Shown here piece by piece: positions 1 through 7,106 of a stretch of DNA of 64,000 nucleotides. Both the position numbers and the translations under genes were made by a program. The notes under the pieces are model-generated. The model was not told the origin of the DNA and did not search any database. It saw only the letters and a list, made by a program, of their open reading frames with translations. The DNA comes from WTFY01 sp011523795. Its GTDB lineage: Bacteria; Pseudomonadota; Gammaproteobacteria; UBA4575. Within the stretch, counting starts at the first letter, position 1; each line of letters starts with the position of its first letter. The stretch is taken from NCBI GenBank assembly GCA_965207475.1, contig OZ242278.1, positions 930,001-994,000 on the forward strand, given 5' to 3'.

Positions 1-2
1 AT

Positions 3-1010
3 TGGACTGGCAAAGCGCAGATCTTTACTGCGGATACGCCAATTGGAAAAATTTCAGCCCGTCACCGACCGAGTTTGAAGTCTAGCAGCCGTACACCTGC
101 CCCGCATTTCTCCAGTCGAATCGTCATCTTTGTTGAGTTCTCCGAGGCTATTAATGTCAGGGAAGCAGACAGGGAAATTCGCACGGTGTTGCGGTTTTTT
201 AACATTATGTTGGGTCGACCCCAAAACTTAGAAGAATTACAAATAATTGGAAGTGGTTCCTGCTCGTCTGACTTATATTTGAACATGTATCCCAAATATT
301 CGAGAAATTCGAGTATTCGTGAACCGGACTTTCGAAATGTCTTGGTGGATGGTGCTTCTGATCAAGAGAATTTTTCACAACTGATGTGCGCGTGGTTGCT
401 AAAGGAAGGGGCATGGTATGTCGCGCGCTCAAGTTTTTTTGCTGGGTGGTCGAATGTTGGAAGTTATGATCCGGACAGGTTGGTTAGAGCAGCAAACATG
501 TTCGATCTGTTGCCGGACGATGCTGTTCCATCGGATGTCGAACTGGAGAAATCTCTTGAGGTTGCAGTGAAGAGCAGTAGAGAAGTTTTCGAAAGACTGC
601 CGCCTAGTGGCAAACGAGATGGCGTTCTTGGCTTTCTTGGCAGACTGAAGCGACCATCCCTAAAGGAGAAAATAAGGCATCGCTCCAAATTGGTTACCAG
701 TCGAATTGGGGACTCGATACCAGATATTGACAGTGTAACCGATGCTGCCGTTGATCTCAGAAACATGTGTGTTCACGGCAGCATTTCGTCAGGTGTGAGC
801 AAGAAGCTACAGGGACCCGCAATGGTTTTTCTAACGGACACATTGGAGTTTGTGTTTTGTGCTTCAGATTTGGTTGAATCTGGATGGGATATAGGGGCAT
901 GGCACAGGGAGCAACAGGGGGGCACAGGAGGCCACCCTTTCGCGGTCTACCTTCACTCATACCTTGAGAATTCAGCTGTATTTCGGATGGAGCCTAGCGA
1001 AAGTAGGTAA
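3..1010 (+). CDS. ApeA/HEPN-like putative defence protein, 5' partial
   Basis: The reading frame is open to the left edge of the window, so the N-terminus is missing; at least 335 residues are visible. The first part has alternating hydrophobic strands like the N-terminal domain of ApeA-type proteins. The second half is helical and ends with an R-x4-H motif (Arg and His codons at 759-776, context LRNMCVHG), the signature of HEPN ribonucleases. Family knowledge: ApeA and related two-domain HEPN proteins act as abortive-infection RNases against phage. The assignment to ApeA is by remembered sequence style, not alignment. It lies in a mobile element whose base composition looks more A/T-rich than the core genes. 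It could also be another HEPN-family protein of unknown role. Confidence 0.55.
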   Translation, partial: WTGKAQIFTADTPIGKISARHRPSLKSSSRTPAPHFSSRIVIFVEFSEAINVREADREIRTVLRFFNIMLGRPQNLEELQIIGSGSCSSDLYLNMYPKYSRNSSIREPDFRNVLVDGASDQENFSQLMCAWLLKEGAWYVARSSFFAGWSNVGSYDPDRLVRAANMFDLLPDDAVPSDVELEKSLEVAVKSSREVFERLPPSGKRDGVLGFLGRLKRPSLKEKIRHRSKLVTSRIGDSIPDIDSVTDAAVDLRNMCVHGSISSGVSKKLQGPAMVFLTDTLEFVFCASDLVESGWDIGAWHREQQGGTGGHPFAVYLHSYLENSAVFRMEPSESR

Positions 1011-1398
1011 ATCAGGTGATCGCGCTTGCTGCACTGCAATCCAATAAGACTGTGCTACTAGGTCTATTCCGGTGTCACCTCCATCAAAATCCGACCGTGT
1101 CTGTGCCTATTCCGACCACAGCCAGACCTCACTGAACCGGTCCTTGTAGATCGGATCCTGCTGGAAATAGGTTTTCATCAGCCGCTCGAACAGGCGGGCC
1201 CTTTTGCGATCCTGAATCGGCGATAGATCGGATATGATCTAGTACACGTTGGAAGCCGTCTGCCATAGATATGTATCAGTTGTTAAGTAAATTAACTTTT
1301 GAATATTGTCTAGAAAATTGTTAATCCTGCCTGACAAATGCTGTAGGACGTAGCTTTGTTGTCTTCAGATCAAGTAGACAAATACCAGAGTGATTTAA
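1011..1398. other. Gene-poor stretch with a gene relic
   Basis: No intact gene is seen. The left part contains a short helicase-like relic on the minus strand (listed separately), preceded by repeated TCCGACC-like words reminiscent of IS21-type ends, though no transposase is present. The right part (about 1260-1340) is A/T-rich and shows nothing recognisable. Confidence 0.5.
1109..1245 (-). pseudogene. Relic of a predicted helicase/restriction-type protein
   Basis: On the minus strand about 43 codons lie between two stops. The peptide includes RARLFERLMKTYFQQDP followed by DRFSEVWLWSE. This resembles an internal motif of large predicted helicases linked to restriction systems, in which the phrase 'VWLW(S/N)(D/E)W' recurs. 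There is no start codon, and both flanks are closed by stops, so this is a decayed fragment if the resemblance is real. The identification rests on recollection of the motif only. Confidence 0.35.
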
Positions 1399-1929
1399 TC
1401 ATCCTTTAAAAGCTTCAGCTTTCAAGTGCCACAAAGTTTCGAACCCTTGAATCGAAGTATATTCAAAAGGAGTACCGTCCTCGATATTTGAAAGGTCAAT
1501 GACCTTGTTACCAACTCGATACATCGTCCTATATTTCTTGTCTCGTATGCACCACACTGGATTAGCAGGACGATGTGCGAAACAGCAACGAATCATATAC
1601 GCCAGGGAAGCAAGATTTTGGATACGATCAGCTTCAGGGTCCAACTGACCAGAAGAGAGTGCATATCTTTCACTGATTGCCTCCCAGAGAGTATTTGCTA
1701 CGGCACCAAAACAGATGCGAAGATTATTCTCTGAGGCAGCTCTAATTGCATCATAAGTAGGAAATTCGTTGTGCCGGAGAGCGACACGTGTGCCTTCGTC
1801 TTCTATTGTCAAAGCGTCATCAAAGATTTCCTTCTCAATTGGATGCGCATCAAGAAAATGCCAGAGCTTTATCGCAAACGACAACTGTAGAAATGCGGAG
1901 TCAATAATTTCCAAATTTGGCTGATTCAT
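1399..1929 (-). CDS. Small hypothetical protein with HEPN-like R-x4-H motif
   Basis: A 176-residue, probably all-helical soluble protein without signal peptide or membrane segments. Near residue 114 it has RCCFAH, an R-x4-H motif followed by Arg, which is the spacing of HEPN RNase active sites, and it is preceded by a helix (ASLAYMI) as in many small HEPN proteins. No family was recognised. It sits between the ApeA-like gene and an unknown nuclease-like gene in the cargo part of the element, which fits a defence or toxin role, but this is inference. Initiation at ATG 1929 has only a weak, distant AGGTG upstream. Confidence 0.5.
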   Translation of the reverse strand: MNQPNLEIIDSAFLQLSFAIKLWHFLDAHPIEKEIFDDALTIEDEGTRVALRHNEFPTYDAIRAASENNLRICFGAVANTLWEAISERYALSSGQLDPEADRIQNLASLAYMIRCCFAHRPANPVWCIRDKKYRTMYRVGNKVIDLSNIEDGTPFEYTSIQGFETLWHLKAEAFKG

Positions 1930-2130
1930 TTAGCTGGTATCACCTGATGTGGCAGCGCTCTTACCGCAACGAGCAATCTCATATTCACAGAAATGAAGTG
2001 CAGTATACTCTGTATGCAGAATCTGGAAATTACTGATATTGGTGATACTTCACTATCCAAGATAATTTGCCATTTCTTGCTCGCGTTTATCAGACCTGAT
2101 TCACTCAGGTGAGGTGGAGCGAGACTGCTT

Positions 2131-3147
2131 GTGCATAACAAGAACTATGAAGGCAAGGCGTGTGATGCCGTCGTAAGAGCCATCGAGAAGCGAACGGGTG
2201 AGATACGCACTCAAGTTCGCCGCCCCGAAGCGGATGGAGTGGGTCCGCCCGTTGACCTGCGGTTGAAATTGGGTGATCAGAAGTATGCAATTGAGCACAC
2301 GCTGATCGAACCATTCGAGAATCAGATCAAGATGGAAGTAATCGTCAGGGAGATTCTCGACTATTTTAAGGAAAACATCTCACTGCCATTTCCGAGTCCG
2401 GCGTACTACGAGTTGCAGTATCCGGTCGATATTTCTTTGCCAGATGGAAAAGTCAAACGCAATCGCGCCTTGAAGAGCCTCGCGAACTGGGTTTGCAAGA
2501 ATGAACTATTGCTTCGAGACAAGTTGATGTGTTGGACTGGGGAACCCAATGATCTCTACTATTCTGATCATTCCATGCATGGCAAGCCAGATGGTTTTGA
2601 GTGTGTCTTCAAATTGCGCCGCTGGCCATATGCGGTCCCTATTAGGCAACAACCCGGTTTTCTTTGCTTGAGACCAATTTACCCAGAAGATATGGGGCCT
2701 CTGATAAGAAAACGACTGATGCGAGCGCTTTCCAGGAAATGCGAAAAGCTTCAAAGATGCAAGGCAGAAGGGGCACGAACTGTCCTGGTGCTGGAGAGCG
2801 GGGATCCAGCACTCACGCATTTCAAGTTCAGGGGTGACCTGCTTCCCGGGGTATTGGCAGAGCATCCGGATGCGCCGGATGAGATTTTCCTGATCCAAAC
2901 CTACCACGATCTCTGGGAAGTAGTGCCTTTGAAACAAGAGGAGGGTCATTGGCCTGGTACCGGCATGCCTGAACTGGGCGCATCTTATTACGACCCCAAC
3001 AACTCTGACATTCCAAAATGGCTGGACAGCCTACCTCGACCTATGCGTGAGGGTATGCAGCTGGATCAAATGCACACACCCTTTGAACAGGGATTTGCTA
3101 TTGAATTCTTTAGGGAAGATGAGTTGGAAGACCTGACCCAAGCGTGA
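2131..3147 (+). CDS. Hypothetical protein, possible PD-(D/E)xK-like N-terminus
   Basis: A 338-residue soluble protein starting at GTG with GAGGTGG about 13 bases upstream. Residues 39-61 read PPVDLRL, a short loop, then YAIEHTLIEPF. A buried Asp in a strand followed some 12 residues later by Glu in a second strand is compatible with a restriction-endonuclease-like fold, but the usual Lys after Glu is replaced by Thr. The rest (residues 100-338) has no motif I recognise. It is convergent with the AlpA-integrase pair and belongs to the cargo of the integrated element. Function unknown; nuclease is a guess. Confidence 0.6.
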   Translation: MHNKNYEGKACDAVVRAIEKRTGEIRTQVRRPEADGVGPPVDLRLKLGDQKYAIEHTLIEPFENQIKMEVIVREILDYFKENISLPFPSPAYYELQYPVDISLPDGKVKRNRALKSLANWVCKNELLLRDKLMCWTGEPNDLYYSDHSMHGKPDGFECVFKLRRWPYAVPIRQQPGFLCLRPIYPEDMGPLIRKRLMRALSRKCEKLQRCKAEGARTVLVLESGDPALTHFKFRGDLLPGVLAEHPDAPDEIFLIQTYHDLWEVVPLKQEEGHWPGTGMPELGASYYDPNNSDIPKWLDSLPRPMREGMQLDQMHTPFEQGFAIEFFREDELEDLTQA

Positions 3148-3232
3148 ACTACCTAGGCAGAAATTATATATAGACAATGACAGTCAAGCCTCGATACAAA
3201 CTAACGAACACAGTAGAACATAGTTCTGCCTA

Positions 3233-3454
3233 TTAGGCCTGCTGCCTAGACTCGATCCACTGGATCACCGCCTGTTCGTGCCAGCCGACTGAACGTGCAC
3301 CAGTGAGGCGGATCTGTTTCGGGAAGTTGCCCTTGGCGATCTGGGCATAAATGGTGGAGCGGGAGAGTCCGGTCATGCGCTGGACCTCTTTCAGTCGTAC
3401 AATCCTGTAGTTCATGGGTGGGTTTCTCATACTTTTTTCCGTTGCAATCTTCAT
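3233..3454 (-). CDS. AlpA-family DNA-binding regulator, copy 1
   Basis: A 73-residue protein with a MerR-like winged helix-turn-helix of the AlpA type (RLKEVQRMTGLSRSTIYAQI, then a GNFPKQIRL wing and a C-terminal WIESRQQA). AlpA proteins in P4-like satellites control integrase or excision functions. The start at 3454 is preceded by AGGAAG at good distance, lying across the stop codon of the upstream integrase gene, which suggests translational coupling. An alternative start at 3415 (MNYRIVRL) would match the second copy at 5383. The two copies are roughly 80 percent identical in DNA and lie in opposite orientation. Confidence 0.85.
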   Translation of the reverse strand: MKIATEKSMRNPPMNYRIVRLKEVQRMTGLSRSTIYAQIAKGNFPKQIRLTGARSVGWHEQAVIQWIESRQQA

Positions 3455-3456
3455 GG

Positions 3457-4323
3457 TTATCTTCCTAAGTAGGCTGTCGTGATTTGTTCGCGCTCATGGC
3501 CAAGTTCCTCGCTGATGGTCAACCGGGCCTCGTGGTCCACCTCTCTTTGTTCTGGGGTCAGGTTCTTGCTGTCTGGCCCGCCTGTAGCCGGACACTGCCA
3601 GTCGGTTAACTCCTCATAGCGTTCCTGCGCATATGCATGGCGCAGCCCGTGCATGCTGGAGAGTCCGGCCCGGGTGGCATTTCCCTCGTAGACTCTCAGC
3701 TGCTGTACATAGCTTCGATGGGGCGGGATCAATGAACCGAAGCCGGCCAGGCATCGGGCCCGGTCCAGAACGTCTCTCTGATGATCTGTTCTTATGGGAA
3801 TACTTCGTGACCGGCCGCCCTTGGTCCAACTTGCCTTGAGCTGGATACGATCGCCCTTGTCTGCATAACTGGGAGTGAACTTCATGGCTTCCTCGCGCCG
3901 TAACCCAAAGGCCCGCTGCAGCTCGAGGCTCATCCGGACGTGCTCATCCTTGACCTTGCTGAGTTGGGTTTCCGTGAGGTCCCTAGCCTTGGATTCGTTC
4001 GTGACGAAGCGCCGGTCCGGGATGCCATAATGTCCATTCGATCTTGCGATGACATTCAGCTTGTTGACCTTGGCAGCCCACCACCTGAGTGCGGCCATCC
4101 TGTTTTTGATGGTGCCAATGGACAGCTCCTTTTTCTGCCAGAGCTTCACCAAGGCCTCAATGTGCTTCGGCTTCAATGACTTTGCCTGCATCCTGCGGTA
4201 ACCCATGTGGTGAAGCTCATCGGCAGCCTGCGTCAATATCCGTTCCCGGTTCTGCTGGGTGGCATAGCTGCCCTCTCTGCAGTTCCTGCATAGCTGTTTC
4301 AAGTTGTAGTTCAAGTCTCTCAT
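3457..4323 (-). CDS. Tyrosine recombinase (integrase domain protein)
   Basis: 288 residues with a SAM-like N-terminal core-binding half and a C-terminal catalytic half. Visible catalytic features are the Arg in GLRREEAMKF (about 142), HGLRH (225-229), the GHERE His (277) and a Tyr in the extreme C-terminal TAYLGR (285). The protein is shorter than typical phage integrases and resembles integrases of integrative elements that carry an adjacent AlpA-type gene. The stop codon is immediately before the AlpA gene, so the two form an operon. This is the second recombinase in the element; the one beside the tRNA is unrelated in its N-terminal domain. Substrate site unknown. Confidence 0.85.
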   Translation of the reverse strand: MRDLNYNLKQLCRNCREGSYATQQNRERILTQAADELHHMGYRRMQAKSLKPKHIEALVKLWQKKELSIGTIKNRMAALRWWAAKVNKLNVIARSNGHYGIPDRRFVTNESKARDLTETQLSKVKDEHVRMSLELQRAFGLRREEAMKFTPSYADKGDRIQLKASWTKGGRSRSIPIRTDHQRDVLDRARCLAGFGSLIPPHRSYVQQLRVYEGNATRAGLSSMHGLRHAYAQERYEELTDWQCPATGGPDSKNLTPEQREVDHEARLTISEELGHEREQITTAYLGR

Positions 4324-5053
4324 TACGTGTTCTTTTCTTTCGGTGAGTGTTTCTGGGCTACTGGCCGCCTGGGCGGTTCAGGATTCGCTTACGCGAATAC
4401 GCTCATGGGACACGACTCCCTCAATGACTTGCTTGTGCCTCAGTTGAGGCCTCGCAGAAGGATTTCTGTGGAATACCACTCCTGCGACAGTCAACGTGCC
4501 CCTTGCGGGGCGATTTTCGAATATGGGAATACCCTCCTTTTAAGTTATGTGGATCCATACGCTCCACGGGATTGAAATAAAGGCCCTGCACGAAGCACTG
4601 CCAGCCCTGATCCTGGGGATCAGACCGGTGTGCCGTACATGTGGCTTTGATTGATGACACGCACAGGGAAGCCCCGCACATGCCTGTAGGCAAAATGCCT
4701 GAAGTTGAAGATGGACAAGCCCAAGACCTGTCCGAACGTTGAAAGCGGAGACGAGCCCAGAGGGCCTGAATCCGTAGGCCTGACCCCTTGTGCAGGGATA
4801 CAGGCTGTACTTGAATATGGACCGCAGCCTTACAGCTGGTGCACCTGTTTCGCAGTCCGGAGGCGCCTCGTTGCCGCTGATATACCGTAGCGGCGCCGGT
4901 ACAAAATCGTTACAGATCAGTATACCATTCGGTATCCTGCTGTCACGGAAAATCTTCTTATCCCGCAGCTAAAATTCCGACGCCGTAATCTGCGGGGCAT
5001 TCGCATCCCGAAATCGTACAGTACGGTGCTGCCAGCATCCGAGACCGGTATAC

Positions 5054-5094
5054 GGCCGCGTCACTACCGCGTTTCACTTTGTAGTGACACGGCC
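5054..5094. repeat. Long inverted repeat with 13-base loop
   Basis: Left arm GGCCGCGTCACTAC (5054-5067) pairs with right arm GTAGTGACACGGCC (5081-5094) with a single mismatch; the loop is 13 bases and starts with CGCG. There is no T-tract, so it is not a typical terminator. It may be a protein-binding palindrome or a structured element of the gene-free segment. Confidence 0.7.
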
Positions 5095-5271
5095 GGGTGC
5101 GGGACCAAGCAGTGCGGGGAATGAGCGAGCATGGCCTGCAGCCGACACGTGAGCAGGAGGATACGGCGTCTCTAGCAAGAGGCTATCACTCAACGGACAT
5201 GGCCAGTTTGACGTAGGCGAACCTGCGTAAACGTGTCCTAGTGCAGCCTGAATTCTGCTGATCAGACTGTC

Positions 5272-5328
5272 AAAAAATCAACAAAAAAAACCGACGCGCT
5301 AGTTGAATCGGTTTTCTATTGATTTTTT
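5272..5328. repeat. Nested palindrome, possible bidirectional terminator or cruciform
   Basis: Outer arms AAAAAATCAA (5272-5281) and TTGATTTTTT (5319-5328) are perfect complements. Inside them are AAAACCGA (5287-5294) and TCGGTTTT (5308-5315), also perfect, around a 13-base loop starting with CGCG. T-runs on the right and A-runs on the left would allow termination in both directions. It lies about 55 bases upstream of the second AlpA gene, so it might insulate or attenuate that gene. Confidence 0.7.
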
Positions 5329-5382
5329 CATTTTTATGCCTAGCATAGGCCAGCCTTGCATAAAAATTTAAGGAATACTCCC

Positions 5383-5610
5383 ATGAATCGCAGAATTGTA
5401 AGGCTCAAGGAAGTCCAGTGCATGACCGGACTCTCCCGCTCCACTATCTACGCCCAGATCGCCAGGGGCAACTTCCCCAAACAGATCCGCCTGATCGGAG
5501 CCCGCTCGGTGGGCTGGCACGAACGTGCGATCATCAAATGGATCGAATCGAGGCAGCAAGTGGAATGCCCGATTGGCCGCTACTCAGTCGTTGGCCGCCC
5601 TGGAGAATAA
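5383..5610 (+). CDS. AlpA-family DNA-binding regulator, copy 2
   Basis: 75 residues, nearly the same as the AlpA gene at 3233-3454 over MNRRIVRL through WIESRQQ (MerR-like helix-turn-helix). The start at ATG 5383 has AAGGAA at a good distance. Copy 1 stops just after RQQA, whereas this one reads on for about 16 residues (VECPIGRYSV...) into the 3' end of the convergent integrase gene, overlapping it by 27 bases. The tail therefore looks like a rearrangement scar rather than a conserved domain. It probably regulates the neighbouring integrase or excision; this is inferred from P4-type elements. Confidence 0.8.
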   Translation: MNRRIVRLKEVQCMTGLSRSTIYAQIARGNFPKQIRLIGARSVGWHERAIIKWIESRQQVECPIGRYSVVGRPGE

Positions 5611-6810
5611 CGGGATCACCTCGCCGGAGGCCCGCAACTGGTCCAAGTAATCCGCCCATGCCTGCATCATCTTTCTGCGCTCCGGCAGATGCGCCGTGCG
5701 GTTGTAGGCCCGCCCGTTCGGATCGCGCACGCTGTGGGCGAGCTGGTGCTCGATATAGTCCGGGCGAAACTTCAGCACCTCGTCCAAGATCGTTCGTGCC
5801 ATCGCCCGAAACCCGTGCCCGCTCATCTCCTCCTTGCCGATCCCCAGGCCGCGCATGGCCGCCAGGACGGCATTGTCGCTCATAGGTCTGTCACCCCTAG
5901 GACTTCTTGCACTGGGAAATACATATTGGCCATGCCCGGTCAGGGGTTGTAGTTCCCGCAAAATCTCAAGAGCCTGTCTTGAAAGTGGCACGATGTGCTG
6001 GGTCTGGGTTTTGGTCACCTGGAAGCGCCACTCGGCATGATCTAGATCCATGTCCTCCCACCGGGCCTGGCGCAGTTCGCCGGGGCGCACGAACACCAGC
6101 GGGGCGAGCCTGAGGGCGCAGCGGACCGGGAGGGTACCCTGGTACCCGTCGAGCGTCCTCAGGAGTTTTGCGACCTCGTTGGGTTCGGTGATCGAAGCAA
6201 AGTGCTTGCCTTTCACCGGGGGCAATGCGCCCCTCAGATCTCCCGAGGGGTTGTATGTGGCACGGCCGGTGGCAATGGCATAGCGAAACACCTGGCTGCA
6301 ATAACTGAGTATCCGGTACGCCGTTTCTAGGGCTCCACGCTGTTCAATCCGCCGAAGGGTCTCAAGGAGTTGAGGTGCGGTAATCCGGGTCACAGGCCGA
6401 CTGCCGATCCATGGAAAGACATCTTTTTCCAGCCTGCGAATGACACGGTCCGCATGGCCGGAAGACCATTGGGGTGAATTCTTGGCAAACCATTCCCGTG
6501 CCAGGGCCTCGAAACTGTTCGCGGCCTCGTCCGCCTTTGCAGCCTTTTCCGCCTTGCGTTGTTCACTCGGGTCGACCCCGTTCACCAGCAGCCTGCGGGC
6601 CTCATCGCGCCGGGCACGGGCATCCTTGAGCGTGACATCGGGATAGACCCCGAGCGAGAGACGCTTCTCCTTCCCCTCGAAGCGGTACTTCAGGCGCCAC
6701 CACTTGCCTCCGCGGGGCGTGACCTCCAGGTACAGCCCACCCCCGTCGAACAGCTTTCGGATCTTCTCACCAGATTTGGCATTGCGGATGGCGGTATTGG
6801 ATAGGGGCAT
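5584..6810 (-). CDS. intS: P4-type tyrosine integrase (DUF4102 N-terminal domain)
   Basis: About 408 residues. The N-terminal domain (residues 1-85; LSNTAIRNAK, KLFDGGGLYLEV, LGVYPDVTLKDAR, the NGVDPSEQRK end) is the DUF4102 arm-binding domain of P4-like integrases. It is followed by a core-binding domain and a catalytic domain with RPGELRQARWEDMD, GHGFRAMART, the conserved HQLAH and the nucleophile in AYNR. The chosen ATG at 6810 has AAGGGAG eight bases upstream; upstream in-frame starts would add residues not found in the family. The gene lies 163 bases from the tRNA-Met 3' end, the classic arrangement for an island integrated into that tRNA. Gene name is by analogy. Confidence 0.92.
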   Translation of the reverse strand: MPLSNTAIRNAKSGEKIRKLFDGGGLYLEVTPRGGKWWRLKYRFEGKEKRLSLGVYPDVTLKDARARRDEARRLLVNGVDPSEQRKAEKAAKADEAANSFEALAREWFAKNSPQWSSGHADRVIRRLEKDVFPWIGSRPVTRITAPQLLETLRRIEQRGALETAYRILSYCSQVFRYAIATGRATYNPSGDLRGALPPVKGKHFASITEPNEVAKLLRTLDGYQGTLPVRCALRLAPLVFVRPGELRQARWEDMDLDHAEWRFQVTKTQTQHIVPLSRQALEILRELQPLTGHGQYVFPSARSPRGDRPMSDNAVLAAMRGLGIGKEEMSGHGFRAMARTILDEVLKFRPDYIEHQLAHSVRDPNGRAYNRTAHLPERRKMMQAWADYLDQLRASGEVIPLFSRAAND

Positions 6811-6973
6811 GGGGGCAACTCCCTTCATGAATAGTATACTTGCCCCCGATTCTGCCCCCAGTTGCCCCCGGATGTCAATAAACTTCAGTGAACTCCCTTG
6901 GACGCAGTTTAGCTTCAAGTACCTGATTTATCAGTAAGATAAATACCTTACAGGACGTTCTTGGATTATAAAA

Positions 6974-7050
6974 TGGTGGCTATGGTTGGACTTGAACCAA
7001 CGACCCCAGCATTATGAATGCTGTGCTCTAACCAACTGAGCTACATAGCC
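6974..7050 (-). tRNA. tRNA-Met (anticodon CAT), integration target
   Basis: The minus strand folds into a complete 77-base cloverleaf. The acceptor stem is GGCTATG/CATAGCC, the anticodon stem CAGCA/TGCTG encloses TTCATAA (anticodon CAT), and the T arm GTTGG-TTCAAGT-CCAAC is followed by A and an encoded CCA. The acceptor lacks the unpaired first base of initiator tRNA, so it is elongator Met or a tRNA-Ile2 whose C34 is modified; elongator Met is more likely. Its 3' end faces the integrase gene. No second copy of the 3' end is visible elsewhere in 1-6900, so the other attachment site is outside the window. Confidence 0.95.
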
Positions 7051-7106
7051 ACTTGCTATCAAGCCCGGAAACAGTACAGAATCGTTCCGGCAGATGTCAA
7101 TGCTGC

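Larger units (their letters stand above)
4324..5382. other. Gene-free, palindrome-rich segment of the element
   Basis: Between the two divergent integrase/AlpA modules there is about 1.06 kb without a convincing coding region; the available frames are short and of odd composition. From about 4870 on it contains several inverted repeats: GCCGCT/AGCGGC (4873-4878 with 4889-4894), a long one at 5054-5094 and a nested one at 5272-5328. Density of palindromes between diverging regulators is what one expects of a replication, transfer or excision control region, but no origin or attachment core was identified. Confidence 0.5.

Noticed and set aside
1060..1125. IS21-type insertion sequence end
   Set aside because: TCCGACC-like words recall such ends, but no transposase or matching second end is present.
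1926..2141. Minus-strand 71-residue frame upstream of the HEPN-like gene
   Set aside because: It overlaps the start of the convincing plus-strand gene, has no ribosome site, and has unnatural composition.
3155..3231. AGGCAGAA/TTCTGCCT inverted repeat as a terminator between convergent genes
   Set aside because: The arms are 61 bases apart with no T-tract, so a stable terminator is unlikely.
4421..4693. 90-residue minus-strand frame in the gene-free segment
   Set aside because: Odd composition rich in Cys and Ser, no ribosome site and no family match.
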